Of a DNA stretch of 64,000 nt, positions 1-8,432 are shown piece after piece; within the stretch, counting starts at the first letter, position 1, and the number at the start of each line of letters is the position of its first letter. Below the pieces are notes generated by a model. It ran no database searches. It saw nothing but the letters and a program-made list of their open reading frames with translations, and was not told where the DNA came from. The translations under genes were made by a program, and so were the position numbers. Origin of the DNA: a bacterium (lineage in GTDB: Bacteria; Zhuqueibacterota; Zhuqueibacteria; Residuimicrobiales; Krinioviventaceae); assembly GCA_029561455.1 (NCBI GenBank), contig JAKQIY010000068.1:434001-498000 (forward strand), given 5' to 3'.

Positions 1-1
1 A

Positions 2-628
2 GAGCAAATTCAACGCGCCCTGGCTGAAAAAGATATCATGCTCAAAGAAATTCATCATCGGGTGAAAAACAATATGAACGTTATTACCAGTTTGCTCAAC
101 CTGCAGGCGGAAAGAATTGAAACCAGGGAGCAGGCAAAAGCTGCTTTTGAGGAAAGCCGTAACCGGGTTTATTCCATGGCGCTGGTTCACGATCAACTCT
201 ATAAATCCGCAGATTTCTCCAGCATCGACATGAAACCTTATATTTTTACTCTTGTTCAGAAACTGCAGCAGGCATACGTTGCAGATAAAAAAATAAACCT
301 GGATCTGAAAGTATTAAATGCTTTTTTGAATGTAAATATCGCGGTTCCCTGTGGCCTGATCCTCAATGAATTAATAACCAATGTTTTTAAACATGCTTTT
401 CAGGACAGGAAAACAGGCAATTTAATTGTTTATTTTCAGCCTTACCAGGATAGTATGTATGAATTGCAGGTTCAGGATGACGGGGCCGGTCTGCCGTCTG
501 ATTTTAATATTCACTCATTAACCACCCTGGGACTGAAATTAGTCACTATACTAACCGAACAAATTGATGGTGTTTTGGAAATTAAACGTGATGCTGGGAC
601 AACTTTTATCATCAGGTTCAAGAATTGA
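2..628 (+). CDS. Sensor histidine kinase, C-terminal part (HisKA_2 + HATPase), 5' truncated
   Basis: The reading frame is open from base 2, so the window holds only the C-terminal ~208 residues of a longer protein. The phosphoacceptor region reads LKEIHHRVKNNMNVI, the H-box of the HisKA_2 subfamily, and is followed by an HATPase domain with an N-box (LILNELITNVFKHAF) and a G1 box (VQDDGAGLP). The family autophosphorylates on His and passes the phosphate to a response regulator. Input domains lie outside the window, so the stimulus is unknown. A stem-loop at 676-705 separates it from the convergent DUF4249 gene. A second HisKA_2-type kinase lies near the other end of the window (59317-60339). 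The family call is secure; the biological role is not. Confidence 0.9.
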   Translation, partial: EQIQRALAEKDIMLKEIHHRVKNNMNVITSLLNLQAERIETREQAKAAFEESRNRVYSMALVHDQLYKSADFSSIDMKPYIFTLVQKLQQAYVADKKINLDLKVLNAFLNVNIAVPCGLILNELITNVFKHAFQDRKTGNLIVYFQPYQDSMYELQVQDDGAGLPSDFNIHSLTTLGLKLVTILTEQIDGVLEIKRDAGTTFIIRFKN

Positions 629-675
629 TTGCCTCGTAGAGTATATAAATATTAAAATATAAAAATCTGGGACAT

Positions 676-705
676 GTGCAAGGTAACTGGATAATTACCT
701 TGCAC
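676..705. terminator. Convergent stem-loop between kinase and DUF4249 gene
   Basis: An 11-bp perfect inverted repeat (gtgcaaggtaa at 676-686, ttaccttgcac at 695-705) with an 8-nt loop lies in the 90-bp convergent gap. A T-rich run follows on the minus strand about 12 nt after the stem, so it more likely ends the minus-strand receptor operon. Loose T-tract placement limits confidence. Confidence 0.55.
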
Positions 706-717
706 AATAAAGTAAGG

Positions 718-1596
718 TTATCTCATTATTACTTTTACCGAATCCACACAAATCGAGCCAAACACCCCTACCCCACCATTTATCTGGTTAAAATCTGTAC
801 CTGTCAACGCGGCCAATTCATTCTTGCGGGCATAATCATATAACATCCGGTCGATAGCCACAATTTTGATCATTGCCGTATCGGAAACAACATTCTTGGG
901 CCCATTCAGGTATTCATTATTAACATATTTAAGAGAGGCCGGTGATTTATAATATAAATCGTTTTCATCATTATAAATATTAATCCATTGCTCAGGGTAA
1001 TTTTGACCTTCGTGAGAAAAAGCATATCTTTTAATAAAAAAAGAAATACAATAAGCAACCGTTTTTTCATCATTATCATTCCATTTCACCAGCACATTCC
1101 TGATATCACTGCGTTTTATTCTACTAAAATTTTGTGGCACATAGATCTCCGGTAATTCAGGAACGGTTGTTTGACCGGTTGTATGACGGCCATCGGGAAC
1201 CGTAATCTTTAATTTATAGGTTTGCCCGGGTAGTACAGTCAACTCTTTGTTAAAATCAATATACATTCCGGGAATAACATAATCATAATCCCATTCATCA
1301 TAATCATAAAAGGATACAGGATTAATGCCTGTTTTGTACATCAATTCGGTGGTATCGGCAGCGCGCGACACTGTTACAATTGCATCTTTAACCACCAGCT
1401 TTTCCCGATCTATTTCGTAACTTTCATTCAGTTGCATGGTACGTTCCACCACCACAAACTTTTGAGAGTTATTGTTGGATATGATACCGAACACACTTAA
1501 TTCCGGTGTATAATTGGGCAAATAGACTTCTTCCTTGGTAGTAAATCCATTGCAGGAAACCAGCAATAAACATATAAATATCAATAAATATCGCAT
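718..1596 (-). CDS. DUF4249-family outer-membrane-associated lipoprotein
   Basis: The 292-residue product starts MRYLLIFICLLLVSCNG, a lipoprotein signal peptide with lipobox LVSC, so it should be lipid-anchored. The remainder (VYLPNYTPELSVFGII..., TYKLKITVPDG) matches my recollection of DUF4249, a family that usually sits beside TonB-dependent receptors in FCB bacteria; its function is not established. I chose ATG 1596 because GGAG stands 6 nt upstream. An ATG at 1608 overlaps the receptor stop codon (TAATG) but would put four residues before the signal peptide. It is the last gene of the sigma/FecR/receptor operon and probably a surface or periplasmic partner of the receptor. Confidence 0.78.
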   Translation of the reverse strand: MRYLLIFICLLLVSCNGFTTKEEVYLPNYTPELSVFGIISNNNSQKFVVVERTMQLNESYEIDREKLVVKDAIVTVSRAADTTELMYKTGINPVSFYDYDEWDYDYVIPGMYIDFNKELTVLPGQTYKLKITVPDGRHTTGQTTVPELPEIYVPQNFSRIKRSDIRNVLVKWNDNDEKTVAYCISFFIKRYAFSHEGQNYPEQWINIYNDENDLYYKSPASLKYVNNEYLNGPKNVVSDTAMIKIVAIDRMLYDYARKNELAALTGTDFNQINGGVGVFGSICVDSVKVIMR

Positions 1597-1607
1597 AACA
1601 GACTCCA

Positions 1608-4247
1608 TTAAAATTCAAAGTTAACGCCAATGGTCGGTACAAAGGGAAACATTCCAATCCCTTGCCGGGTAGGCGGCAATAATTTGCCGTCAGAATCAGT
1701 TTTTGAGTCCAGGTCATAATTATACATAAAAATATTCTTATTGTTGGATAAATTAATAATTTGCAAGAATGGCTGCATGGACCAGTGTTTAAATTGATAA
1801 TCGCGCGATACACTCACATCAAAACGGAAATAGTTCGGATAACGCTGCGAGGCTTTATCGGCTTTTACCGGTATAGGATAAGCAGTTACCGAATAGGGTT
1901 CATCATTAATCATGTAATTATTCTTCCAGCCGATGGTTGGGGTCTCCGGAAAACCGGTGGCAAAAGTCAGGCGGCTGCCCAACTGCCAGCGATCTGAAAC
2001 TTTATACCCGGCAACAAGGGTCAGGGAATGACGGCGATCGTAATTTGGATAATAGGAAATATATTCTTTTTTAAATTTGGCTCCTTCAATAAAATCCGAA
2101 GGTCGCCCGGTTTCTATAGTTTTACGCGTCCATGCCAGTGTATATCCAACCCAGCCGGTTAGTTTGCCGTATTGTTTGCGTAACAAGAACTCCATACCGG
2201 CAGCATGGCCCCACCCTGTTAAAAAATCGTCATTTTCACCCTTGTCTCCCAACTCATTTAAATCGAGTAAATCATCATAATCTTTATAATAGGCTTCAGC
2301 AGATAGCATATATTCATCATTATGGAACAGGTACTCTATACCGGCAATATAATGATTAGCCCGAACAGGTTTATAACGCTGATCTATCGGGAACCACAGA
2401 TCCAACAATCGCAGATAACTGAGAAAATCAATATCTTCGGGATTAAAAGTATAAAAATACTGGTGATAAACGCCAAACGAAGCTTTGAGGTTGATATTAT
2501 CCTGCAGGCGATAGCGGGCGCCGATACGCGGGTCGGCGCGGAAATAGTCGCCCAGGTTATAATAGGTCAAACGAACGCCGCTTTGAATATTGAATAAAGG
2601 CGAGATTTTCCAGTCATCCTGGATATAACTGGAATAGAACTGCGATTCACGCTGATAATCCATAAGTTTATATTCGTTGAACTTTAAAAAGATTTTAAAC
2701 CGTAACTGCTGGTATTGCAATCCGAGTTTCACTTCATGTTTTTCGGACATGAACCAGGTCATGTCGCCGTTTACAGCATAATCCTGGATCAAATCTTCCG
2801 CCCTGCCGTATTCATCAGCATAATCGCCGGTATACTTGACGCGAAAACGACTGCGGGTAAAAAGAAATTCGGAAAACAGTTTGGGATTAAATATGTACTG
2901 CCACTTTAAAGCCGTGGCAAAATTACCGAAACGTATATCAGTAATTTCATTTGTTTTACTAAACCGGCCGGTTCCGTCATTGTAATTGTAAACATCTTCT
3001 TCGACATGCAATATATCATCCCCATAAAAACCGCTCAAGGTGATTTTAGTGTTAGGCGAAAAGGAATAATTGACCTTACCGTTAAAATCATAAAAATAAT
3101 AAGGGAAATTGAAATCGGAATCCGCCATATTTCCACGAATAAAAGTATTGTACAAAACATCGAAATAAGTTCTGCGCCCACTTATTAAAAATGAGCCTTT
3201 CGGGATCGGGCCTTCCAGTAACAACCTGGAACTGAGCAGGCTGACGCTGCCTTTGCCATGAAATTGCTGGTTGTTACCGTCTTTGTTGGTTACCGATATC
3301 ACCGAAGACACGGCATTGCCATAGCGGGTCGGAAATCCGCCAAGTGATATATCCACACTTTTAATAGCGTCGGTATTAAAAGTGCTGAACACCCCGCCGA
3401 GATGGTATGGATTATAAATCCGCACATCATCCAGTAAAATAATATTTTCGGATGGGTTGCCGCCGCGTATATACAGGGCGCTGGAGAAATCACTCTGGGT
3501 GGTAACGCCGGGCAAGGTTTGTAAAGCACGAAACAGATCCGCTTCGACCAAAGCGGGCGCCGTCTGGATATCGCGGGGTAAAAGCTGCACATTGCTGAGT
3601 TCGATCTGATTTTCGAATTTCTCCCGCTCAGCTGTTTTGATTACCGTTTCCCCCATTAAAACGCTTGGAGTTAACTGGAAATCAAAGGTAATAATTTCAC
3701 CACCGGCAAAGTGCATCTCTTGTTGCGGGGCAGTATAGCCCAGCATCATTGCTTTAATTTTAAAATTACCATCGGGAATATTTGGTATGACATAATACCC
3801 ATTCTCATCAGCGGCATCACCGATATAAAGACCTTCAATAATGACATTAGTATATGGTATAGTCTCGCCATTTTGTGCATCCCGCACAAAGCCTTTCAAT
3901 GTATTATGCCGGATCTTTTTATTGCTTTTATCCACAGTGGGTGTAATGATATATTGCTGGCCCACTTTTTTCCAGGTAAGCGGAGTGGATTTTAACAGGA
4001 TATCAAGACCACCGGCAACCGACACTTTATCGGCCTGGGCGGTAATAATAATACCCCTGACATGTTTTTCCTGGTAAACGATAGGCAAGTCATATTTTTT
4101 TACAAGCTGGTTCAAAGCCAGCCGTAATTCTGTTTTATTAAATGAAAAAGAGATCAGCTTGTCAGATGTCTGCGCAAACAGGGCCCCGTTAACTGTCAGT
4201 ATCGGTATGAGCAGGAGATGTATCAAAAACAATGATTTGATTTTCAA
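1608..4247 (-). CDS. TonB-dependent receptor with N-terminal STN domain (TTG start)
   Basis: This 879-residue outer-membrane receptor imports a substrate using TonB energy. After a signal peptide (cleavage near ALFAQ) comes an STN domain (~30-100, ISFSFNKTELRLALNQLV), which receives or sends the FecR transmembrane signal. A carboxypeptidase-regulatory-like beta-sandwich follows (~120-200, LKGFVRDAQNGETIPYTNV), then the plug (~220-330, ALYIRGGNPSENIILLDD) and a barrel ending in the aromatic residues FEF. The start is TTG at 4247, preceded by AAGGAG with 7-nt spacing, and overlaps the end of fecR by 59 nt. Ligand cannot be read from sequence; iron complexes, sugars and peptides are all possible. 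The operon is sigma factor, FecR, receptor, DUF4249. Confidence 0.9.
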   Translation of the reverse strand: MKIKSLFLIHLLLIPILTVNGALFAQTSDKLISFSFNKTELRLALNQLVKKYDLPIVYQEKHVRGIIITAQADKVSVAGGLDILLKSTPLTWKKVGQQYIITPTVDKSNKKIRHNTLKGFVRDAQNGETIPYTNVIIEGLYIGDAADENGYYVIPNIPDGNFKIKAMMLGYTAPQQEMHFAGGEIITFDFQLTPSVLMGETVIKTAEREKFENQIELSNVQLLPRDIQTAPALVEADLFRALQTLPGVTTQSDFSSALYIRGGNPSENIILLDDVRIYNPYHLGGVFSTFNTDAIKSVDISLGGFPTRYGNAVSSVISVTNKDGNNQQFHGKGSVSLLSSRLLLEGPIPKGSFLISGRRTYFDVLYNTFIRGNMADSDFNFPYYFYDFNGKVNYSFSPNTKITLSGFYGDDILHVEEDVYNYNDGTGRFSKTNEITDIRFGNFATALKWQYIFNPKLFSEFLFTRSRFRVKYTGDYADEYGRAEDLIQDYAVNGDMTWFMSEKHEVKLGLQYQQLRFKIFLKFNEYKLMDYQRESQFYSSYIQDDWKISPLFNIQSGVRLTYYNLGDYFRADPRIGARYRLQDNINLKASFGVYHQYFYTFNPEDIDFLSYLRLLDLWFPIDQRYKPVRANHYIAGIEYLFHNDEYMLSAEAYYKDYDDLLDLNELGDKGENDDFLTGWGHAAGMEFLLRKQYGKLTGWVGYTLAWTRKTIETGRPSDFIEGAKFKKEYISYYPNYDRRHSLTLVAGYKVSDRWQLGSRLTFATGFPETPTIGWKNNYMINDEPYSVTAYPIPVKADKASQRYPNYFRFDVSVSRDYQFKHWSMQPFLQIINLSNNKNIFMYNYDLDSKTDSDGKLLPPTRQGIGMFPFVPTIGVNFEF

Positions 4248-5136
4248 AGTGGTACTCCTTATTTACAAGAATGCTGAGAGTTTTTAAAAGTTCATAAATA
4301 TCGCCGGCTTCAAATAAACCCGTCACTTCTGTTGCCGCCAGGGACTGGTCATCAATGCGGATTTGCACATTAAAACGGCGTTCAATTTCATCGCACACCT
4401 GGCGAAAAGTAGAGTTGTTAATGTTGATCTTGTTGTTCAGCCAGGCCGGGAATTGACCGAAAGCCAGGTATTGCGGCGCTTCCGGAAATTGTCCTGCCCG
4501 GCAGGAAGTATATTGCTGTGCAGTCAGGTATACACTGCTATCGCGGCCGGCATTATGAACAGTCAATTGTACCTGTCCTTTATTGACCGCGATTTCAATA
4601 CGGCTATTGCGTTCCCTTACATTGAATTCAGTGCCAATAACCCGGACAGTCCCGGTTTCAGTGCTGATGATGAAAGGATGCTTGGAGGCAGTAACCTGGA
4701 AACAAGCCTCGCCGGATAATTGTACGGTACGATTTTTTTTGTTAAAACCTTTCAACACCTGCAACCGGCTGTCATAATTTAACTGTACAAGCGATTGATC
4801 GGCTAATTCAATGGTTTTTTGTTGCCGGTAAGCGGTGCTAAATTCCATCACATCATTCGACCGGTTAAATAGATGATAAGCAAACAACACGGCTATACAA
4901 ACCATGCAAAATCCGATAGCCGGTTTCAGAAATAAATTATGACGTCTGTATGGGGAATGGGCAACAAATTCTTCCTGCCTGATCCGGCGCCGGATCAGAT
5001 CCCATTCTCCTTCAACATCGGGAGGATCGGGAAGTTTATAATAACCCGGCTCATTTATATCAACTGAGCGGGATGATTCCGATCCACCTAACGAATCTCG
5101 TTTGTTGCTGAATAACCTGTGAATGATGGAATTCAT
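4189..5136 (-). CDS. FecR-family anti-sigma factor
   Basis: The 315-residue inner-membrane protein holds the upstream ECF sigma factor inactive until the receptor signals. The cytoplasmic N-terminal part (~1-75) is followed by a single transmembrane segment at ~79-97 (IGFCMVCIAVLFAYHLF). Next is a periplasmic FecR beta domain with typical motifs (STAYRQQKTIELADQSLVQL, GTVRVIGTEFNVRE). The C-terminal ~70 residues (INNSTFRQVCDEIERRFNV...) resemble DUF4974, which contacts the receptor STN domain. GAGGAAC precedes ATG 5136. The 3' end overlaps the receptor gene by 59 nt, suggesting coupled translation. Confidence 0.9.
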   Translation of the reverse strand: MNSIIHRLFSNKRDSLGGSESSRSVDINEPGYYKLPDPPDVEGEWDLIRRRIRQEEFVAHSPYRRHNLFLKPAIGFCMVCIAVLFAYHLFNRSNDVMEFSTAYRQQKTIELADQSLVQLNYDSRLQVLKGFNKKNRTVQLSGEACFQVTASKHPFIISTETGTVRVIGTEFNVRERNSRIEIAVNKGQVQLTVHNAGRDSSVYLTAQQYTSCRAGQFPEAPQYLAFGQFPAWLNNKININNSTFRQVCDEIERRFNVQIRIDDQSLAATEVTGLFEAGDIYELLKTLSILVNKEYHFENQIIVFDTSPAHTDTDS

Positions 5137-5216
5137 AAGTTCCTCTCAAAAAAGGACAGCTGTGCGGCCGCATTGCTGTGAATTCACTATATATACGGCC
5201 ACGCGGCATTTTACAC

Positions 5217-5768
5217 CTATAAAAATTTATGAATTTTTTTACGAATTATATTTAAAGCATAGGTTAATTGATTTTCTACCGTTTTAATGCTGATATTTAG
5301 TAATCCGGCTATTTCAGGGGCAGTTTTATTTTCAAAACGGCTAAGCATAAAAACGGAACGGCATCGGGGCGGCAGGTAACGGTTGATAACCCGCACCAGA
5401 GCCTGTTGCAACTGCTGTACATGCACTTCATGACCAGGGTCGGGGGTATAGAATAAATCGGCGCCGGCTCTGCGTTCTTCACAGTGGCGCTCGATGACAC
5501 GACGATGCCGGTAATGGTCTTTTAACAGGTTTTCAGCAATAGTTACCATAAAAGACCAAAACGATCGATCAGGGTTCAGGCGTTGACGATTTTGCCAAAT
5601 GCGGATAAAGGCTTCCTGGGCAATATCGCGCGCTAAGTCATAATCACGGCAACGTATATATATATAACGGAACAGCGCCGGATGACAACCGGTAAACAAG
5701 TCATGAAAAGCGGACATATCGGATGATATGATTCCGGCGACCAACGATTTAATCTGTTCCTGATCCAT
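5217..5768 (-). CDS. ECF RNA polymerase sigma factor (FecI-like)
   Basis: The product has 183 residues. Region 2 lies at ~20-90 (ALFRYIYIRCRDYDLARDIAQEAFIRIW) and region 4 at ~125-180 (LPPRCRSVFMLSRFENKTAPEIAGLLNISIKTVENQL), the normal layout of a group 4 sigma factor. Its anti-sigma factor FecR begins 80 nt downstream, followed by the receptor, so it most likely directs transcription of this receptor operon. The linker is fairly long (about 35 residues). ATG 5768 is preceded by a purine-rich GGGAACCGG. Confidence 0.92.
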   Translation of the reverse strand: MDQEQIKSLVAGIISSDMSAFHDLFTGCHPALFRYIYIRCRDYDLARDIAQEAFIRIWQNRQRLNPDRSFWSFMVTIAENLLKDHYRHRRVIERHCEERRAGADLFYTPDPGHEVHVQQLQQALVRVINRYLPPRCRSVFMLSRFENKTAPEIAGLLNISIKTVENQLTYALNIIRKKIHKFL

Positions 5769-6130
5769 AATAACCGGTTCCCTGCTTGAATACCCAAGTG
5801 AAATGTGAATATTGTTAATTTAATAAAAAATCATAAAATTACCAAGAGGCAACAGCAATAATCCAGATTATAAAATAATTATTATAAACCAGGGGGAATT
5901 GGTTTTATTTCAAAAAGACGAGGAATATGCGGCAGGAATTACTAGACTAATGGATTCACAACCATGAACATACAGCCAATTGAGCAACTCCGGGGAAAGC
6001 CGGAATCATACTAAGCAGAAAAGAGTATTGCTTACAAATTGATTACAGGAAAAATCCACATTCATGTTCGCGTCACATTGCCCGGGGAATGGGCATAGAC
6101 AGGAACGAAAAATGGTCTAATCTGTCCGGA
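5769..6130. other. Intergenic, no gene seen
   Basis: An AT-rich 362-bp gap between the sigma-factor gene and the YjfB-like gene. It should hold the sigma-factor promoter. Short open frames here have no family features or good ribosome-binding sites. Confidence 0.5.
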
Positions 6131-6328
6131 TTACATATACAAATCAATATGGCCTTTGGGGGCAACATTGACATTGGATTGGTACATCATTTTCAACAGG
6201 GAATTGGCCTGCTGTTTAGACTGATCCAGAGTCTGCTTGACCACGGCCATAGAGATTTGCTCACGAACACTTGCGGCTTTCATATCGGCGGCTATTGAAG
6301 CCAAATTTGTCATATTACTTATATCCAT
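6131..6328 (-). CDS. YjfB-family putative motility protein (small)
   Basis: A 65-residue protein beginning MDISNMTNLASIAADM, followed by VREQISMAVVKQTLDQSKQQANSLL split over two helices. This matches my memory of YjfB (a short N-terminal segment, an A-rich helix, and a conserved K-x3-D-x6-A pattern ending in LL-M), described as a putative motility protein. ATG 6328 is chosen because family members begin with MDI; an in-frame ATG at 6382 would add 18 unrelated residues. No chemotaxis or flagellar genes occur in the window. It stands alone between the receptor operon and a toxin-antitoxin pair. Function is unknown. Confidence 0.7.
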   Translation of the reverse strand: MDISNMTNLASIAADMKAASVREQISMAVVKQTLDQSKQQANSLLKMMYQSNVNVAPKGHIDLYM

Positions 6329-6471
6329 ACGGTAATTATCGACACACCGGGGGAAAACTTGAGTATGAGGATATAAAAACATTCATGACTTTAACTCAAA
6401 AATAATCTTGATTCTAAATATTAATAATAATATATTAGTACGTGGAATAAGTATAATTTTAAGGCCCAATT

Positions 6472-6708
6472 ATGGTACAAGCAAAATTTAGTATTTGCGA
6501 ATCACATATTGAATTCTTGAAAAATCATTCTCAATTTGGATTTAAAGATAAAAGCGCTATGGTTCGGCTTGCTTTAGAAGAATTAAAAAGAAAGCTCGAT
6601 TTGAATGAATTAATTGTATCTGCTGAACTTTATTCTGAAATTTATAAATCTGATAAAGAATTAATTGATTTAACCGAAACAGCTCTTAGCAATTGGCCGG
6701 AAGAATGA
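6472..6708 (+). CDS. Antitoxin of MazF-type pair (probable ribbon-helix-helix)
   Basis: A 78-residue acidic protein with a basic, DNA-binding-like N-terminal half (VQAKFSICESHIEFLKNH, KSAMVRLALEELKRKLD) and an acidic C-terminal tail, the usual antitoxin build. It probably binds its own promoter through the N-terminus and neutralises the toxin through the tail. Its TGA overlaps the toxin ATG as ATGA, so the two are translationally coupled. A TATAAT lies at 6452-6457 and AAGG just before ATG 6472, although no good -35 is seen at the right spacing. The gene is clearly more AT-rich than its neighbours, consistent with recent acquisition. Confidence 0.8.
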   Translation: MVQAKFSICESHIEFLKNHSQFGFKDKSAMVRLALEELKRKLDLNELIVSAELYSEIYKSDKELIDLTETALSNWPEE

Positions 6709-7058
6709 TATTACAACGGGGTATGGTAATAAATGTAAATTTGAATCCGACATTGGGTTCTGAGACCGGAAAAATTCGTCCCTGCATTATTGTTACAAAT
6801 AACACATTTAATGAACGAATACCGGTAATACAAGTAGTTCCGTTAACTGCATGGAATGAAAAAAAAGCGAAAATAAAAACCAATGTGGTCATTGAACCAA
6901 CAGAAGAAAACGGTTTGACAAAATTATCTATTGCGGATTGTTTACAAACACGTCCAGTTGACATTCAAATACGAATGGAAAAGATAATTGGTAAAATATC
7001 CAAAGAAAAAATGCACATAATAGATTATGCTCTAAAAATTGTATTTGCACTGGACTAA
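6705..7058 (+). CDS. MazF/PemK-family mRNA endoribonuclease toxin
   Basis: The 117-residue product shows the PemK/MazF core: RGMVINVNLNPTLGSETGKIRP with the conserved G-x-E-x-G-K-x-R-P motif, then CIIVTNN and a V-x-P-L-T segment (VQVVPLTAW would be typical; here IQVVPLTAW). The family cleaves RNA at short sequence motifs and stalls growth until the antitoxin returns. ATG 6705 overlaps the antitoxin stop by 4 nt; an in-frame TTG 12 nt upstream is not needed. AT-rich composition matches the antitoxin and sets the pair apart from the flanking genes. Confidence 0.92.
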   Translation: MILQRGMVINVNLNPTLGSETGKIRPCIIVTNNTFNERIPVIQVVPLTAWNEKKAKIKTNVVIEPTEENGLTKLSIADCLQTRPVDIQIRMEKIIGKISKEKMHIIDYALKIVFALD

Positions 7059-7392
7059 AAGCATCAATTTCCCATATCTCCATTTGCTCTCTCCTCAATC
7101 TTTTATATAAAAAACAAAATATTGCCTGGTTACAAAAATTCAAAATCAGTTCCAAATTCCTTCACAAAAATTTTTTATTGCAATAGCAAAGAAAAATGAC
7201 TACTATGGATTGAGCATGCGTTTCGTTAAGAGCTTTTTAAATGGGTAATAAGTCATAGCAATAAACAATTTTTAGTTTTAAAAAAATGCAGAACATAACC
7301 TTGTACCATGCGTTTCTATTTTATTACCCGATTATACTGTAAACGATTTTCGGTATTAATGCACACTAGTCTTAATTGAAAGGAGTTATTGA
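7059..7392. other. Intergenic, no gene seen
   Basis: A 334-bp AT-rich stretch between the toxin gene and the sugar isomerase. It must hold the promoter of the 7393-9914 operon. No convincing sigma-70 pair or inverted repeat was identified. Confidence 0.45.
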
Positions 7393-8382
7393 ATGAACCG
7401 CAGAGATTTTCTTAAAAACACTGCCGGGGCGGCGCTTTTTACCGGAGCAATTCCGCTTTTAAAAAGTAATAGTTTGGCTGCTCAAAGAAAGTTGGATAAA
7501 ATCGGTTTGCAGCTTTACAGCGTCCGGCAGCTTATGCAACAGGATTTTACCGGCACGTTGACTCGCGTTGCTCAGGCCGGTTATGACGAGGTTGAATTTG
7601 CCGGTTATTACAATCAATCCCCTGAAGCAGTTAAAGCATTACTTCAGGAATTGAAAATCACCTCCCCCGCCAATCACTCTCAATATAACACCCTTAAAGA
7701 AGATACTATTGAACAAACCATTGCCGCCGCCAAAATCATCGGCCATAGCTATCTCATCTTACCCTCATTGCCTATGGAATTTCCGCGCGCGGGCGGGCAA
7801 CGCCCCCCTCAAGGCAGCCAGACGGGACAAACTTTGCCGGCAGATCAGCAGCCCCCAAAACCCGAAGGTCAGCAGGGACAACCTCCCCAGCAGCCTCAAC
7901 CCCGGCCCCGACCGCAGATGCCGGCGTTTACCCTGGAAAAAGTGAAAGAATTTGCCGCTATTTTCAACCGCGTCGGCGAAACCTGCAAAAAAGCCGGGCT
8001 GGGGTTTGCATATCATAACCACACTATGGAATTTCAGAAAATCGAAGGCAGCGAAGATATTATGTACGATGTGTTGCTAAAAGAAACCAACCCGGACTAT
8101 GTCGGTTATGAACTGGACCTGGGCTGGGCAGTCGCTGCCGGCGCCGATCCGCTGGCTTATTTTGAAAAATTTCCGGGACGTTTTCCCTTTTTCCATGTTA
8201 AAGATATGAATGCCGAAAAGCAATCAGTAATAGAAGGACAGGGTATTATTGACTTTGCGTCTATTTTTGCCCAATCTGCTAAAGCCGGTGTAAAATATTA
8301 CATCGTCGAATACGAGGGCCGCGAAGAACCCATGGCCAGTGTTGAAGCTTGTGTAAAATATTTAAAAAATTTGACCTTTTAA
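7393..8382 (+). CDS. Tat-exported sugar phosphate isomerase/epimerase-like TIM-barrel protein
   Basis: The 329-residue product begins MNRRDFLKNTAGAALF, a twin-arginine signal, so the folded protein is exported. The mature part is an AP-endonuclease-2-type TIM barrel (IGLQLYSVRQLM, GYDEVEFAGYY, YHNHTMEF, DLGWAVAAGADP, FHVKDM, IVEYEG), with the metal-binding His/Glu/Asp residues of xylose-isomerase-like sugar epimerases present. A Pro/Gln-rich insertion of about 45 residues (~135-180) interrupts the barrel between two strands. It forms an operon with the oxidoreductase 50 nt downstream, which carries a similar insertion. Such pairs often act on keto-sugars or sugar alcohols; the substrate is unknown. 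AAGGAG precedes ATG 7393. Confidence 0.85.
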   Translation: MNRRDFLKNTAGAALFTGAIPLLKSNSLAAQRKLDKIGLQLYSVRQLMQQDFTGTLTRVAQAGYDEVEFAGYYNQSPEAVKALLQELKITSPANHSQYNTLKEDTIEQTIAAAKIIGHSYLILPSLPMEFPRAGGQRPPQGSQTGQTLPADQQPPKPEGQQGQPPQQPQPRPRPQMPAFTLEKVKEFAAIFNRVGETCKKAGLGFAYHNHTMEFQKIEGSEDIMYDVLLKETNPDYVGYELDLGWAVAAGADPLAYFEKFPGRFPFFHVKDMNAEKQSVIEGQGIIDFASIFAQSAKAGVKYYIVEYEGREEPMASVEACVKYLKNLTF

Positions 8383-8432
8383 CTCTGCCGTTCTGATCAA
8401 GTGTGCACAAAATCATTAAAGGAGAAAGAGTA

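Noticed and set aside
6089-6298. Plus-strand frame over the YjfB-like gene
   Set aside because: It is the antisense shadow of the minus-strand YjfB-like frame, which has family motifs.
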